Shown piece by piece: positions 1-6,469 of a stretch of 6,789 nucleotides of DNA. Location of the stretch: the NCBI GenBank assembly GCA_947499275.1, contig CANMNM010000073.1:1-6789 (forward strand). Reading direction: 5' to 3'. How positions within the stretch are numbered: the stretch's first letter is position 1; each line of letters begins with the position of its first letter. Source of the DNA: Actinomycetota bacterium (GTDB taxonomy: Bacteria > Actinomycetota > Actinomycetes > S36-B12). A program made the translations under genes and the position numbers. The notes beneath the pieces are model-generated. The model was not told the origin of the DNA, ran no database searches, and worked only from the letters and a program-made list of their open reading frames with translations.

Positions 1-630
1 AGCGGCATAAAGCTTGCGAATGTTGAAGTCAATAATGCACTCGTCTTCACAGTGAACCATTACGATACCGCCGTGCTTCTCAGTCTCAAGCATGGCGGAA
101 TAAATGCGTCCGTCATCTGACATCATTCCGCCGATGGTTGGACTACCTTTGAAAGCGGTGAAAAACTTGAAGGAGATGATACCGCCGCTAATTGCTTCCT
201 CTATTTCGCCAGCGGTCTGCAGTGGCCAATCTCCCGACATAATCGCATGAAGTGCATAGTCAGAGTGCGGGTTCTGTGCGCGTGTCTTTTCTAGCTTGCC
301 CTCGATTGAGGTTATCAACGAATCATCGCCAGCCGTCATTGAGAAATCGATATACGTTGTCGTCCCGCCCCAAATTCCGGCTCGCGAGCCAGCTTCAGCA
401 GATTGCGCCGTCATAGCATCTGAGATAGATAGGTCGTAGTGGACGTGGCTATCAATACCTCCGGGAAGGACATACTTGTCTGTGGCGTCAATAACTTTGT
501 GCGCACTAGCGTCTTCCAGTTGACCGTGCAGGGTCAGGGCAACAACTTTTTCATCTTTTACTGCCACGTCGAGGGCATAAACGCCGTATTCGTTGGCGAC
601 TAGGCCATTCTTGATCAGAAGGTCATACAT
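1..630 (-). CDS. Hydantoinase/dihydropyrimidinase-type amidohydrolase, N-terminal part (cut by window edge)
   Basis: Translating the minus strand from the ATG at 628-630 gives 210 residues, open to the window edge; family members usually have about 450-480, so roughly half is present. Enzymes of this metal-dependent superfamily hydrolyse cyclic amides (dihydropyrimidines, hydantoins, cyclic imides) in the cytoplasm. Visible family features: the N-terminal beta segment MYDLLIKNGLV, then PGGIDSHVHY with the metal-binding HxH (His62, His64), then SFKFFTAFKG with Lys155 at the position of the carbamylated metal-bridging lysine, then MVHCED with His193 as a further metal ligand. Five residues after the lysine, hydantoinases and dihydropyrimidinases have a substrate-binding Tyr; here it is Phe160. 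The start is supported by AAAAGGAG eight bases upstream. It lies 51 bp downstream of the CoA-transferase gene, with no terminator seen, so it is the third gene of the operon. The ring-opening class is firm; the substrate is not known. Confidence 0.9.
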   Translation of the reverse strand, partial: MYDLLIKNGLVANEYGVYALDVAVKDEKVVALTLHGQLEDASAHKVIDATDKYVLPGGIDSHVHYDLSISDAMTAQSAEAGSRAGIWGGTTTYIDFSMTAGDDSLITSIEGKLEKTRAQNPHSDYALHAIMSGDWPLQTAGEIEEAISGGIISFKFFTAFKGSPTIGGMMSDDGRIYSAMLETEKHGGIVMVHCEDECIIDFNIRKLYAA

Positions 631-638
631 TTTTGTTG

Positions 639-646
639 CTCCTTTT
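639..646 (-). promoter_or_regulatory. Ribosome binding site of the amidohydrolase gene
   Basis: The minus strand reads AAAAGGAG here, ending eight bases before the ATG at 628-630. This near-consensus Shine-Dalgarno sequence fixes the start and shows the gene can be translated independently of the CoA-transferase gene upstream. Confidence 0.75.
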
Positions 647-681
647 CTGGATAGTGATTGACTGAGATTGAAAATTCTTGA

Positions 682-1926
682 TCAAATTGCACCTGCTGCC
701 GTGAGTGCATCGAACTCTTCACGGCTTAAGCCGATTTCTTCCAAATAAAATGACTCATTGTCACGACCAATCGTGCCGCCAAGAAACTTAATTCCACCTG
801 GAGTTGCCGACATTCGAGGATGGACATGCACCGTGCTCGTGAGGCCAAGTTCCGGATCATCGATACTCAGTAATAGATTTCGGGCCCGAAAATGTTCATT
901 GTCGGCGATCTGCGCCACATTATTCACGGGCGCCCCAGAAACTCCCTGTTCATCAAATACCCTCAAAATGTGTTCTTCGGTGTGTTGAATCATCCAGGCC
1001 GCGATAGCTTCGTCGAGAGCGTGAACATTCTTGATTCTCGAGGCATTATTTTCAAATCTCGGATCATCAATAAGTTCAGGGCGATTAATGCAGTGGAAAA
1101 GTCGCTCAACAATGCCTTGGGTGCCACCAGAGATTGCAACCCAACCGCCATCCGCCGTCTCATAACTATTGCGTGGCGCAAGGTCACCTAAACGGTTCCC
1201 TGTCCGCTCCCGAACAATCCCGAGCTTTTCATAGTCGAGCATCGTGTAATCAATGAGTCGATAATTCGCTTCAATAATTGCATTGTCGATGACTTGACCG
1301 GTCCCGCCATTGACATCTCGCCAGTAGACGGCCGCAAGAATCGCCATGGCTCCGGCGAGGGCGGTAACTCCATCAGCGAGTGGGTATCCGGAAAGAACTG
1401 GAGGCCGGTCCTCTGCACCTGTGATGTAGGAGAGCCCAGAGAATGCCTCGGCGAGGGTTCCGAATCCTGGTTTTGGTGCGTAAGGTCCATCTTGCCCGTA
1501 ACCGGAAGTACGCAAAATAATGAGTCTGGGGTTCGCTTCAAGTAACTTTTCTGGCGATAAACCCCATCGTTCCATAACACCGGGTCGGTAATTTTCAACG
1601 AGGACATCGAATTCTTTTACGAGCCTCAGTAGCATCTGCTGGCCTTCAACAGTATTCAGGGCAAGCGTTATCAGTCTTTTGTTACGAGACAACCCTTTCC
1701 AAGCCAGCGCGGTGCCTTCAACTTGACTTCCCCATGCGCGAACTGGATCACCTTTGACCGGTAACTCGACCTTGACAACATCTGCACCGAAGTCAGCAAG
1801 GTAGGTGGCCGCCCAAGGACCAGCCATCATGGTTGCAACATCAAGTACACGGAGTCCATCGAGAGCGCCTTTTTCCATTGTGGCCGGTTTCAACTCGCGA
1901 GGATCAAGCCCTGGGTACTTGCTCAT
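682..1926 (-). CDS. CaiB/BaiF family (class III) CoA-transferase
   Basis: A complete protein of 414 residues, typical for the family. Class III CoA-transferases move CoA from an acyl-CoA donor to a free carboxylic acid through an enzyme-bound aspartyl intermediate. Seen: the N-terminal core GLRVLDVATMMAGPWAA (about residues 24-40), the FGADVVKVE strand-loop (46-54), GDPVRAWG (59-66), SRNKR (80-84), the central LVENYRPGVMERWGL (109-123) and SGYGQDGPYA (141-150). Asp185 in PLADGVTALAGA sits where formyl-CoA transferase has its nucleophilic Asp169, so catalytic competence is expected. The ATG overlaps the amidase stop (ATGA, 1923-1926), and AAGGA at 1933-1937 lies six bases upstream inside the amidase gene. 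The two are therefore probably translationally coupled. In context it would activate an acid released by the amidohydrolase and amidase. The acid and the CoA donor cannot be named; family members act on oxalate, carnitine, succinate, glutarate, mesaconate and others. Confidence 0.95.
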   Translation of the reverse strand: MSKYPGLDPRELKPATMEKGALDGLRVLDVATMMAGPWAATYLADFGADVVKVELPVKGDPVRAWGSQVEGTALAWKGLSRNKRLITLALNTVEGQQMLLRLVKEFDVLVENYRPGVMERWGLSPEKLLEANPRLIILRTSGYGQDGPYAPKPGFGTLAEAFSGLSYITGAEDRPPVLSGYPLADGVTALAGAMAILAAVYWRDVNGGTGQVIDNAIIEANYRLIDYTMLDYEKLGIVRERTGNRLGDLAPRNSYETADGGWVAISGGTQGIVERLFHCINRPELIDDPRFENNASRIKNVHALDEAIAAWMIQHTEEHILRVFDEQGVSGAPVNNVAQIADNEHFRARNLLLSIDDPELGLTSTVHVHPRMSATPGGIKFLGGTIGRDNESFYLEEIGLSREEFDALTAAGAI

Positions 1927-3290
1927 ACCAATTCCTTAGATGTGTTTAAAAGGGGCGGAAGTTGCTCGTGCCAATCCGTTTCCCGCTGGTAGGCGGTTGC
2001 CACCTGAAAAAGTTTTGCCTCACACCAGTGACCGGCCGACAGGGCGACACTCACCGGCAACCCAGAGACAGCGTGGAAACCAATGGGAAGACTCATGGTG
2101 GGCCCTTCATGTAACGCCCAAGGATAGGTAATTCGACCTAGCATCTGGGTTTGAGCTCTCGAGTCAAAGCCCTCAGCTGCAGGAACATCAATGGAAACTA
2201 CCGGGGTCAAGATTATGTCGATATCGGTGAAAATCTGGTTGAGACCATGGCGATACCTTTGGCGCCAATCCAGCGAGCGTGCAAGTTCGGTGGCCGGGAT
2301 GTCGAGCCCTGCGGCCACCCGAGCAAATACATCTGGTGAGAAATCTTCGGGATGCGCACGCAAACGCTCTTTGTGAAATTCTGCTCCCTCACATTGAACG
2401 ATCCGTGTCCAATGCTCAAATGCCGAAGCCTGATCAAAATCTGATACGGGGACGATAATCACGCCCTGCACTTTCAACCACTCAACGAAGGAATCAACCC
2501 GCTGAGCAATCATGGGATCAAGATCATCAAAGAAAAATTCGCTGGGAATACCTACCCTCAATCGAGCCAATGGTTGGCCGATAAGAGCGGTTGGCAACAC
2601 TGTGATTCCATCCTGGGAATATGGGTCAAGGGGATCATGGACCATCAGGACTTCTGTCAGCCGGGCTACGTCAAAAGCGCTCGAAGCCATGGGGCCGACC
2701 GTGTCCTGGGTGTATGACACGGGGAATACGCCACGGGTGGATATCGAGCCATAGGTGGGACGTAGGCCAACTACACCGTTAACAGCCGCCGGAACGCGCA
2801 CCGATGCTCCCGTGTCCGTACCCAGTGACGCCTCGCAGAATCTAGCCGCGAGTGCCGCACCTGACCCACCGCTTGAACCCCCAGGGATACGATCCAAATT
2901 CCAAGGGTTGCGACAAGCACCATATGTTGAGTTTTGCGTGGTAGCACCCCAAGCCAGCTCCGCCATGTTGAGTTTCGCTAGAACCACCGCACCCTGGGCA
3001 GACGCGAGTTCGACGCAGTGCGCATCCGCGATCGGCATATTGTCAGAAAGGAAGCGAGCACCCGCGGTGGTGGGTGCGCCCTTCGTGTCGATGTTGTCCT
3101 TGAGACCGAGGAGCAAACCATGCAGCGGCCCGGCCGAACCTCCGTTAGCAGCAATGGCATCAAGTTCTATCGCACGCTCACGTGAGTCGTCGAGCCAGGT
3201 GATAACCGACTGGACTTGCCCGTCCAAAGCAAGGAAGCGAGCATGCGCCGCTTCCCACCGCTCTAAACAGTTCGTTCCATTGTCGGTCAC
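1923..3290 (-). CDS. Amidase signature family hydrolase
   Basis: A complete protein of 455 residues, the usual size. Amidase-signature enzymes hydrolyse carboxamides to acid plus ammonia with a Ser-cisSer-Lys triad. All three are visible: Lys64 in GLLLGLKDNIDTKG, the cis-Ser Ser139 in the glycine-rich PGGSSGGSGAA, and the nucleophile Ser163 in GTDTGASVRVPAA. Spacing of 75 and 24 residues matches fatty acid amide hydrolase. The usual GGS at the nucleophile is GAS here, a minor change. No signal peptide or membrane segment is seen, so it is probably cytosolic. The start is GTG at 3288-3290, supported by AAGGAG six bases upstream. It is not GatA of the Glu-tRNA amidotransferase by context, because no gatB or gatC is adjacent and the neighbours are catabolic. 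First gene of the minus-strand operon, it would suit cleavage of a half-amide made by the amidohydrolase; that role is inferred. Confidence 0.93.
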   Translation of the reverse strand: MTDNGTNCLERWEAAHARFLALDGQVQSVITWLDDSRERAIELDAIAANGGSAGPLHGLLLGLKDNIDTKGAPTTAGARFLSDNMPIADAHCVELASAQGAVVLAKLNMAELAWGATTQNSTYGACRNPWNLDRIPGGSSGGSGAALAARFCEASLGTDTGASVRVPAAVNGVVGLRPTYGSISTRGVFPVSYTQDTVGPMASSAFDVARLTEVLMVHDPLDPYSQDGITVLPTALIGQPLARLRVGIPSEFFFDDLDPMIAQRVDSFVEWLKVQGVIIVPVSDFDQASAFEHWTRIVQCEGAEFHKERLRAHPEDFSPDVFARVAAGLDIPATELARSLDWRQRYRHGLNQIFTDIDIILTPVVSIDVPAAEGFDSRAQTQMLGRITYPWALHEGPTMSLPIGFHAVSGLPVSVALSAGHWCEAKLFQVATAYQRETDWHEQLPPLLNTSKELV

Positions 3291-3296
3291 CCACGA

Positions 3297-3302
3297 CTCC
3301 TT
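3297..3302 (-). promoter_or_regulatory. Ribosome binding site deciding the GTG start of the amidase
   Basis: The minus strand reads AAGGAG, six bases before GTG at 3288-3290. This supports a GTG start over any internal ATG, the nearest of which would delete the N-terminal helix. Confidence 0.75.
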
Positions 3303-3318
3303 GCCTAAATGTGGTCAA

Positions 3319-3347
3319 ACTGTATGCAACATGAACTGGGCTGTCAA
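3319..3347 (-). promoter_or_regulatory. Promoter of the amidase/CoA-transferase/amidohydrolase operon
   Basis: On the minus strand a perfect TTGACA -35 box (3342-3347) is followed after exactly 17 bases by TACAGT (3319-3324), four of six matches to TATAAT. Transcription would start near 3312, giving a leader of about 22 bases containing the AAGGAG site. The -10 box overlaps a candidate operator at 3320-3329. Confidence 0.6.
3320..3329. promoter_or_regulatory. Candidate operator, copy 1 (CTGTATGCAA)
   Basis: CTGTATGCAA overlaps the -10 box of the minus-strand operon. It matches the site at 3440-3449 (CTGTACACAA) in 8 of 10 bases and shares GTAYRCAA with 6470-6479. The position suits a repressor. 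Assignment to the neighbouring GntR protein is inferred from proximity and from the GT...AC half-sites common in that family. Confidence 0.35.
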
Positions 3348-3390
3348 CGGACTTTCGATATTTACCCAATTTCTCATAGCGTTTTCACTC

Positions 3391-3401
3391 TAAGGAGGAA
3401 G
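3391..3401 (+). promoter_or_regulatory. Orphan Shine-Dalgarno-like sequence
   Basis: TAAGGAGGAAG is a near-perfect anti-16S match on the plus strand, but no ATG, GTG or TTG follows at translational spacing, and it lies upstream of the likely lyase promoter. It may be a relic of a lost or rearranged gene start, or chance. Confidence 0.3.
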
Positions 3402-3428
3402 AACTAAAGTCCAATACGGCCATTCCAT

Positions 3429-3461
3429 TTGACACATTTCTGTACACAATCTCACTAAGAT
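3429..3461 (+). promoter_or_regulatory. Possible promoter of the lyase/gntR pair
   Basis: A perfect TTGACA lies at 3429-3434. The best -10-like hexamer, TAAGAT at 3456-3461, is 21 bases away, longer than the usual 16-18. At 17 bases the hexamer is the poor TCACTA. Either the promoter is weak or activator-dependent, or the -35 match is fortuitous. A candidate operator (3440-3449) falls between the two elements. Confidence 0.35.
3440..3449. promoter_or_regulatory. Candidate operator, copy 2 (CTGTACACAA)
   Basis: CTGTACACAA is centred on the palindrome TGTACA. With flanks (3438-3449, TTCTGTACACAA) 10 of 12 positions are symmetric. It lies in the promoter region of the lyase and regulator genes, so autoregulation by the GntR protein is plausible. 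The symmetric TGT-ACA core fits binding by a dimeric winged-helix GntR protein. Confidence 0.45.
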
Positions 3462-3490
3462 GGTCGTGTGAATCCATCAAGTGAAAGCCT

Positions 3491-4501
3491 GTGACAACCA
3501 CTACCGGCGGCCCGACGCAAATCCAGGAAATGTATTTGCCCCGATCAATGCGAGTCGTCGAAGTCGGAATGCGCGACGGGTTGCAATCGGTACGTAAAAC
3601 CATTCCAACATCGGAGAAACTCCAGCTCGTTGAAAGCCTGCTGGAGTCGGGAGTGACCGAGATTGAGGTAGCTTCATTCGCTCACCCAAAAGTGCTCCCG
3701 CAGCTCGCGGACGCCGAAGCGCTCCTCGCGGTTGTCCCCCGACAAGAGGGTTTTCACTATCGAGGCCTCGTACCCAACGCTCATGGGGCTCGTCGCGCCA
3801 TTGACTCAGGGGTCAACGAGATTGTTGCTCTCACCTGCACTGATCCTGAGATAACCATGATTAATCAACGGCGAACGCACCCGGAGATGTGGGATGAGCT
3901 CGACAATATTCTCAGTGCGGCGGGAGATACGCCGGTGACCGTTGCGATCGTCATGTCATTCTTCGCATATGGCACTGGCTTGGTCGATCCTGAAAGGCTC
4001 GATGCCTTCGTTGACCAGATTGTCTCCGCCGGAGCAACGAGCATTTACGTAGCCGACTCGGCTGGCCTGGCAGACCCGCGACAGGTATTTGACGCTATTC
4101 GTCGAATCAAGTCGCATCGACCAAACTTGAAAGTGGGAGTACACCTGCACACTCGAGGCGGCTTTGCCTTGGCAAATACATTAGCCGCCATGCAAGCCGG
4201 TGTTGACTGGGTTGAAGGAGCATTTTGTGGCCTTGGTGGTGACCTCTGGCTTCCCGGTGACTCAGACGTACTGGGGAACACGCCCACTGAGGATCTTGTG
4301 GCAATGCTCCAATATATGGGAATTAGCACGGGGATTAATCTCGAAAAATACGGTGAAACTGTTGAGTTGGCGAAAGGCATTACGGGGAGCCCCGCATACG
4401 GACATTTTACTCGCGGTGGATCACGGCTTGAAATGCAGGAAATTGATTGGAAGCATATTCTTTCTCAGCCCGGAAAAGAAATTCCATCCACTAAGGACTA
4501 A
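3491..4501 (+). CDS. HMG-CoA lyase-like (DRE-TIM) acyl-CoA lyase lacking the catalytic Cys
   Basis: 336 residues from GTG at 3491, a single TIM barrel. HMG-CoA lyases cleave 3-hydroxy-3-methylglutaryl-CoA to acetyl-CoA and acetoacetate. Seen: VEVGMRDGLQS (catalytic Arg28 and metal ligand Asp29), EVASFAHPKVLPQLAD (59-74), YVADSAGLADP (186-196), the metal-binding VGVHLHTRGG (His218, His220) and the C-terminal GNTPTEDLVAMLQYMGISTGI (262-282). The family loop GLGGCPYAPGA..GN is here GLGGDLWLPGDSDVLGN, so the catalytic Cys (Cys266 in the human enzyme) is Asp251. Metal-dependent C-C cleavage of a CoA thioester is still likely, but HMG-CoA as substrate is doubtful. Start choice is uncertain: the GTG at 3491 lacks a clear ribosome site. 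Met14 (ATG 3530) fits the usual family N-terminus but has AGGA only two bases away. It is followed after 27 bp by the GntR gene, probably co-transcribed. Confidence 0.88.
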   Translation: MTTTTGGPTQIQEMYLPRSMRVVEVGMRDGLQSVRKTIPTSEKLQLVESLLESGVTEIEVASFAHPKVLPQLADAEALLAVVPRQEGFHYRGLVPNAHGARRAIDSGVNEIVALTCTDPEITMINQRRTHPEMWDELDNILSAAGDTPVTVAIVMSFFAYGTGLVDPERLDAFVDQIVSAGATSIYVADSAGLADPRQVFDAIRRIKSHRPNLKVGVHLHTRGGFALANTLAAMQAGVDWVEGAFCGLGGDLWLPGDSDVLGNTPTEDLVAMLQYMGISTGINLEKYGETVELAKGITGSPAYGHFTRGGSRLEMQEIDWKHILSQPGKEIPSTKD

Positions 4502-4516
4502 AAATCACTTTCAGTT

Positions 4517-4520
4517 AGGA
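4517..4520 (+). promoter_or_regulatory. Ribosome binding site of the GntR gene
   Basis: AGGA lies eight bases before the ATG at 4529, in the 27-bp gap after the lyase stop (TAA 4499-4501). No terminator or promoter is seen in the gap, consistent with a two-gene transcript. Confidence 0.5.
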
Positions 4521-4528
4521 TTTCAAGA

Positions 4529-5230
4529 ATGACAACGCAATTAAGCGGCGCAGCCGGCAACGCTTATCAATTGATGCGAAACGATATTGTGTCAGGCGTC
4601 TTAGTCGGTGGTAGCCGACTGACAGAAACTGATCTTGCCGCTCAATATGGACTCAGCCGCACACCCATCCGTGAGAGTCTTCGACGACTTCAGTCTGAGG
4701 GGCTCATCGAAGTTATTCCGCACCGAGGCGCTCGAGTTGTGGACTGGCACACTTTTGATATCGAAGGAATGTATGACCTGCGAATCTTGGTCGAATGCTT
4801 CATCACACGACGTGCGGCAACACGCATTACACCTGATGTCGTCGATGAACTTACTGAACTGTGCGACCAGATGGAAGCCATTACCAAGGAAGGCAAAGCC
4901 GGGGACCCCAACACGGTCGCGGCTTTCACCGAACTAAACGGCCGCTTCCATGGACGGATATCTGAAATGGCAGACGCCGAATACGCTGAGCCTGCGCGGC
5001 ATATTTTAGTTGCGCTCCCCGTGATCCTCCGAGCAGTGCACAACTACGCTCCACTGGGCTATCAACGCAGCAACTCTCACCACCGTGAATTGCTCGAGGC
5101 CTTTAAAATCAATGATCCGGATTGGGCTGAGAGCATTATGAGACTCCACGTAACTGCTTCCAAATCGGCCATCATGGCCGAACTTCGCAGGACGCCCGAT
5201 ACATATGACTCTATGGAAGCAAACTCCTAG
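4529..5230 (+). CDS. GntR family transcriptional regulator, FCD (FadR-type) subfamily
   Basis: 233 residues, the normal FCD length. An N-terminal winged helix-turn-helix (about residues 9-70) carries the GntR signature: LTETDLAAQYGLSRTPIRES followed by LRRLQSEGLIEVIPHRGARV. The all-helical FCD ligand domain (about 78-215) has a recognisable metal site: Asn137 and His141 in NGRFHGRI, His185 in SHHRELLEAF, and His207 in MRLHV. In most family members the first ligand is Asp, though Asn also occurs. Such proteins usually repress adjacent catabolic genes and release DNA when a carboxylate-type ligand binds. Neighbouring genes for an amidase, CoA-transferases, a lyase and a transporter suggest it senses the pathway substrate or an acid intermediate. 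Candidate operators are at 3320-3329, 3440-3449 and 6470-6479. Its TAG stop (5228-5230) overlaps the stop of the converging MFS gene. The family assignment is firm; the ligand is unknown. Confidence 0.95.
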   Translation: MTTQLSGAAGNAYQLMRNDIVSGVLVGGSRLTETDLAAQYGLSRTPIRESLRRLQSEGLIEVIPHRGARVVDWHTFDIEGMYDLRILVECFITRRAATRITPDVVDELTELCDQMEAITKEGKAGDPNTVAAFTELNGRFHGRISEMADAEYAEPARHILVALPVILRAVHNYAPLGYQRSNSHHRELLEAFKINDPDWAESIMRLHVTASKSAIMAELRRTPDTYDSMEANS

Positions 5231-6390
5231 TCGGACATTGGATTAGCGTGAGCGCGACGTCGAACAACCACAAACAACAAAGCCGCGGCAGCAAAGAAGC
5301 AGAGACTGACCGCAACCCAAGCTGGTGAAAAACCAACCCTCTGAACGGCAAATCCGAACAGCAACGGACCCAACACTCCGCCCGCCCCGGCTCCCAAAAC
5401 GATGTAACCGGATGCGCGAGCGGGCGCTTGCGGATATGTGCTCACCACAGCAAGGGTCAGTAGGCCATTCCAGCCCCACCCCGCACCAATAGCGATGAGA
5501 GTCGCCAAAAACAGGGCCCACCCCGGTGGGACCAAAGCGAATGAAATCACTCCCGCGCCGCCAACGATCATGATGAAGGCCGTTGCGATGAGGGGGCGAC
5601 TGACTCGACCAAGCTGCCAAGCGAACACGAAACGACCCAAAATTCCACATGCACTACCAACCGCGAGGTAGACCCCTGCAGCATTCGGGGTGCTACCTCC
5701 AGCAATTGCCGACTCAACATAAAAAGCACCCGTCGCCGAGACTGCGATCATTGCCAACATAAACACGGCTGCGAATACGAAAACGCCTGCAAGCTTTTGT
5801 TCGGCGGCAGCGCGAGCTGCCGAATTGCGCTTATGACCTGGGGCAAGCCGTGGAATGCCGACGAGAGCGGGAATACCGATTGCCGCACACGCAACAAACG
5901 CCCAGCGCCAACCAATCGTGCTCGCCAAGATGGGGATGCTGAGCCCGGCCACCAAGGCTGCACCCGGGAATGCCGTTTGCTTAAAGCCGAATGCGAGGCC
6001 GAGTCGCTCCTGCGGGACCACTTCGAAAAGTGCGAGGTCAACCGCCGGTTGGGTAAGCGCGTTTGCCACTCCAGCCAACGACATCAGGACAAGCAACGCG
6101 GTCCAATTTGGGGCCAAGGCTAGGGCTCCAATTACGAGCATCGAAGAAGCGACGCCGATGCGAATCGACGTAGTTGATCCGAGTCGCTGACCTAACCGTC
6201 CACCAGAGATGCCACCGGCGGCCATGAAAAGCCAAAACATGGAAACAACGATTCCCAATTGCGCTTCACTAAATCCAAGGTCAGCCCGGACAAAGGGTCC
6301 CATAGCTCCCAGCAAAAAAACCGGGATCGAACCCACCGCGGAAGCGCTGGTGGTGGTCCCAACAATTCGGAGGAAGGAAATTGAGGGCAC
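5227..6390 (-). CDS. Major facilitator superfamily (MFS) transporter
   Basis: An integral membrane protein with twelve hydrophobic segments in two groups of six, 387 residues from the GTG at 6388-6390. Visible are the loop 2-3 motif GGRLGQRLGSTTSI (about 63-76), the segment-5 stretch FGFKQTAFPGAALVAGL and GWRWAFVACAAIGIPALVGI (segment 6). This pattern resembles CynX/NimT-like and related small-anion or small-molecule permeases, but substrate cannot be read from it. An upstream in-frame ATG (6502-6504, with GGAAG seven bases before it) would give 425 residues. However, the extra 38 codons cover DNA of only 27% G+C with three palindromes and encode a basic, non-conserved tail. I therefore prefer GTG 6390, which follows a TACAAT box by five bases and may be leaderless. 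It converges on the GntR gene with stops overlapping in CTAG. Likely role: uptake of the pathway substrate, inferred from context. Confidence 0.88.
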   Translation of the reverse strand: MPSISFLRIVGTTTSASAVGSIPVFLLGAMGPFVRADLGFSEAQLGIVVSMFWLFMAAGGISGGRLGQRLGSTTSIRIGVASSMLVIGALALAPNWTALLVLMSLAGVANALTQPAVDLALFEVVPQERLGLAFGFKQTAFPGAALVAGLSIPILASTIGWRWAFVACAAIGIPALVGIPRLAPGHKRNSAARAAAEQKLAGVFVFAAVFMLAMIAVSATGAFYVESAIAGGSTPNAAGVYLAVGSACGILGRFVFAWQLGRVSRPLIATAFIMIVGGAGVISFALVPPGWALFLATLIAIGAGWGWNGLLTLAVVSTYPQAPARASGYIVLGAGAGGVLGPLLFGFAVQRVGFSPAWVAVSLCFFAAAALLFVVVRRRAHANPMSD

Positions 6391-6395
6391 ACTAA

Positions 6396-6401
6396 ATTGT
6401 A
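6396..6401 (-). promoter_or_regulatory. Possible -10 box for leaderless MFS transcript
   Basis: The minus strand reads TACAAT (five of six matches to TATAAT), ending five bases before GTG at 6388-6390. A start of transcription at or one base from the GTG would make the mRNA leaderless, as is common after TANNNT boxes in actinobacteria. No good -35 is present at 16-18 bases. Confidence 0.4.
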
Positions 6402-6420
6402 TTCGATTATGCTTTTTTAC

Positions 6421-6435
6421 TTCATATTTTATGAA
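6421..6435. repeat. Perfect inverted repeat TTCATA-TTT-TATGAA
   Basis: A 15-bp perfect inverted repeat with 6-bp arms, upstream of the proposed MFS start in AT-rich DNA. Too short and AT-rich for a terminator; could be an operator. Confidence 0.5.
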
Positions 6436-6453
6436 AATTAAGCGTAGATACTC

Positions 6454-6463
6454 GGATCGATCC
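6454..6463. repeat. 10-bp palindrome GGATCGATCC
   Basis: A perfect 10-bp palindrome between the TTCATA inverted repeat and the GTATAC candidate operator. It adds to the impression that 6391-6557 is a regulatory region rather than coding DNA. Confidence 0.4.
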
Positions 6464-6469
6464 TTAAAA

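Noticed and set aside
631..681. Terminator between the CoA-transferase and amidohydrolase genes
   Set aside because: No GC-rich stem with a following T-run is present; the gap looks like an ordinary within-operon spacer.
1188..1607. Minus-strand open frame of 139 codons within the CoA-transferase gene
   Set aside because: It is a frame-shifted shadow of the conserved CaiB/BaiF protein, with no domain-like features of its own.
1923..3290. GatA subunit of Glu-tRNA(Gln)/Asp-tRNA(Asn) amidotransferase
   Set aside because: It shares the Ser-Ser-Lys triad, but no gatB or gatC is adjacent and the operon is catabolic.
2755..3393. Plus-strand open frame of 212 codons antisense to the amidase
   Set aside because: It is low-complexity (Ala, Ser, Pro rich), lacks a ribosome site and mirrors a well-conserved amidase frame on the other strand.
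3422..3484. Possible leader peptide upstream of the lyase
   Set aside because: The frame is open to TGA at 3482-3484, but its only candidate start is ATT and the nearby Shine-Dalgarno is too distant.
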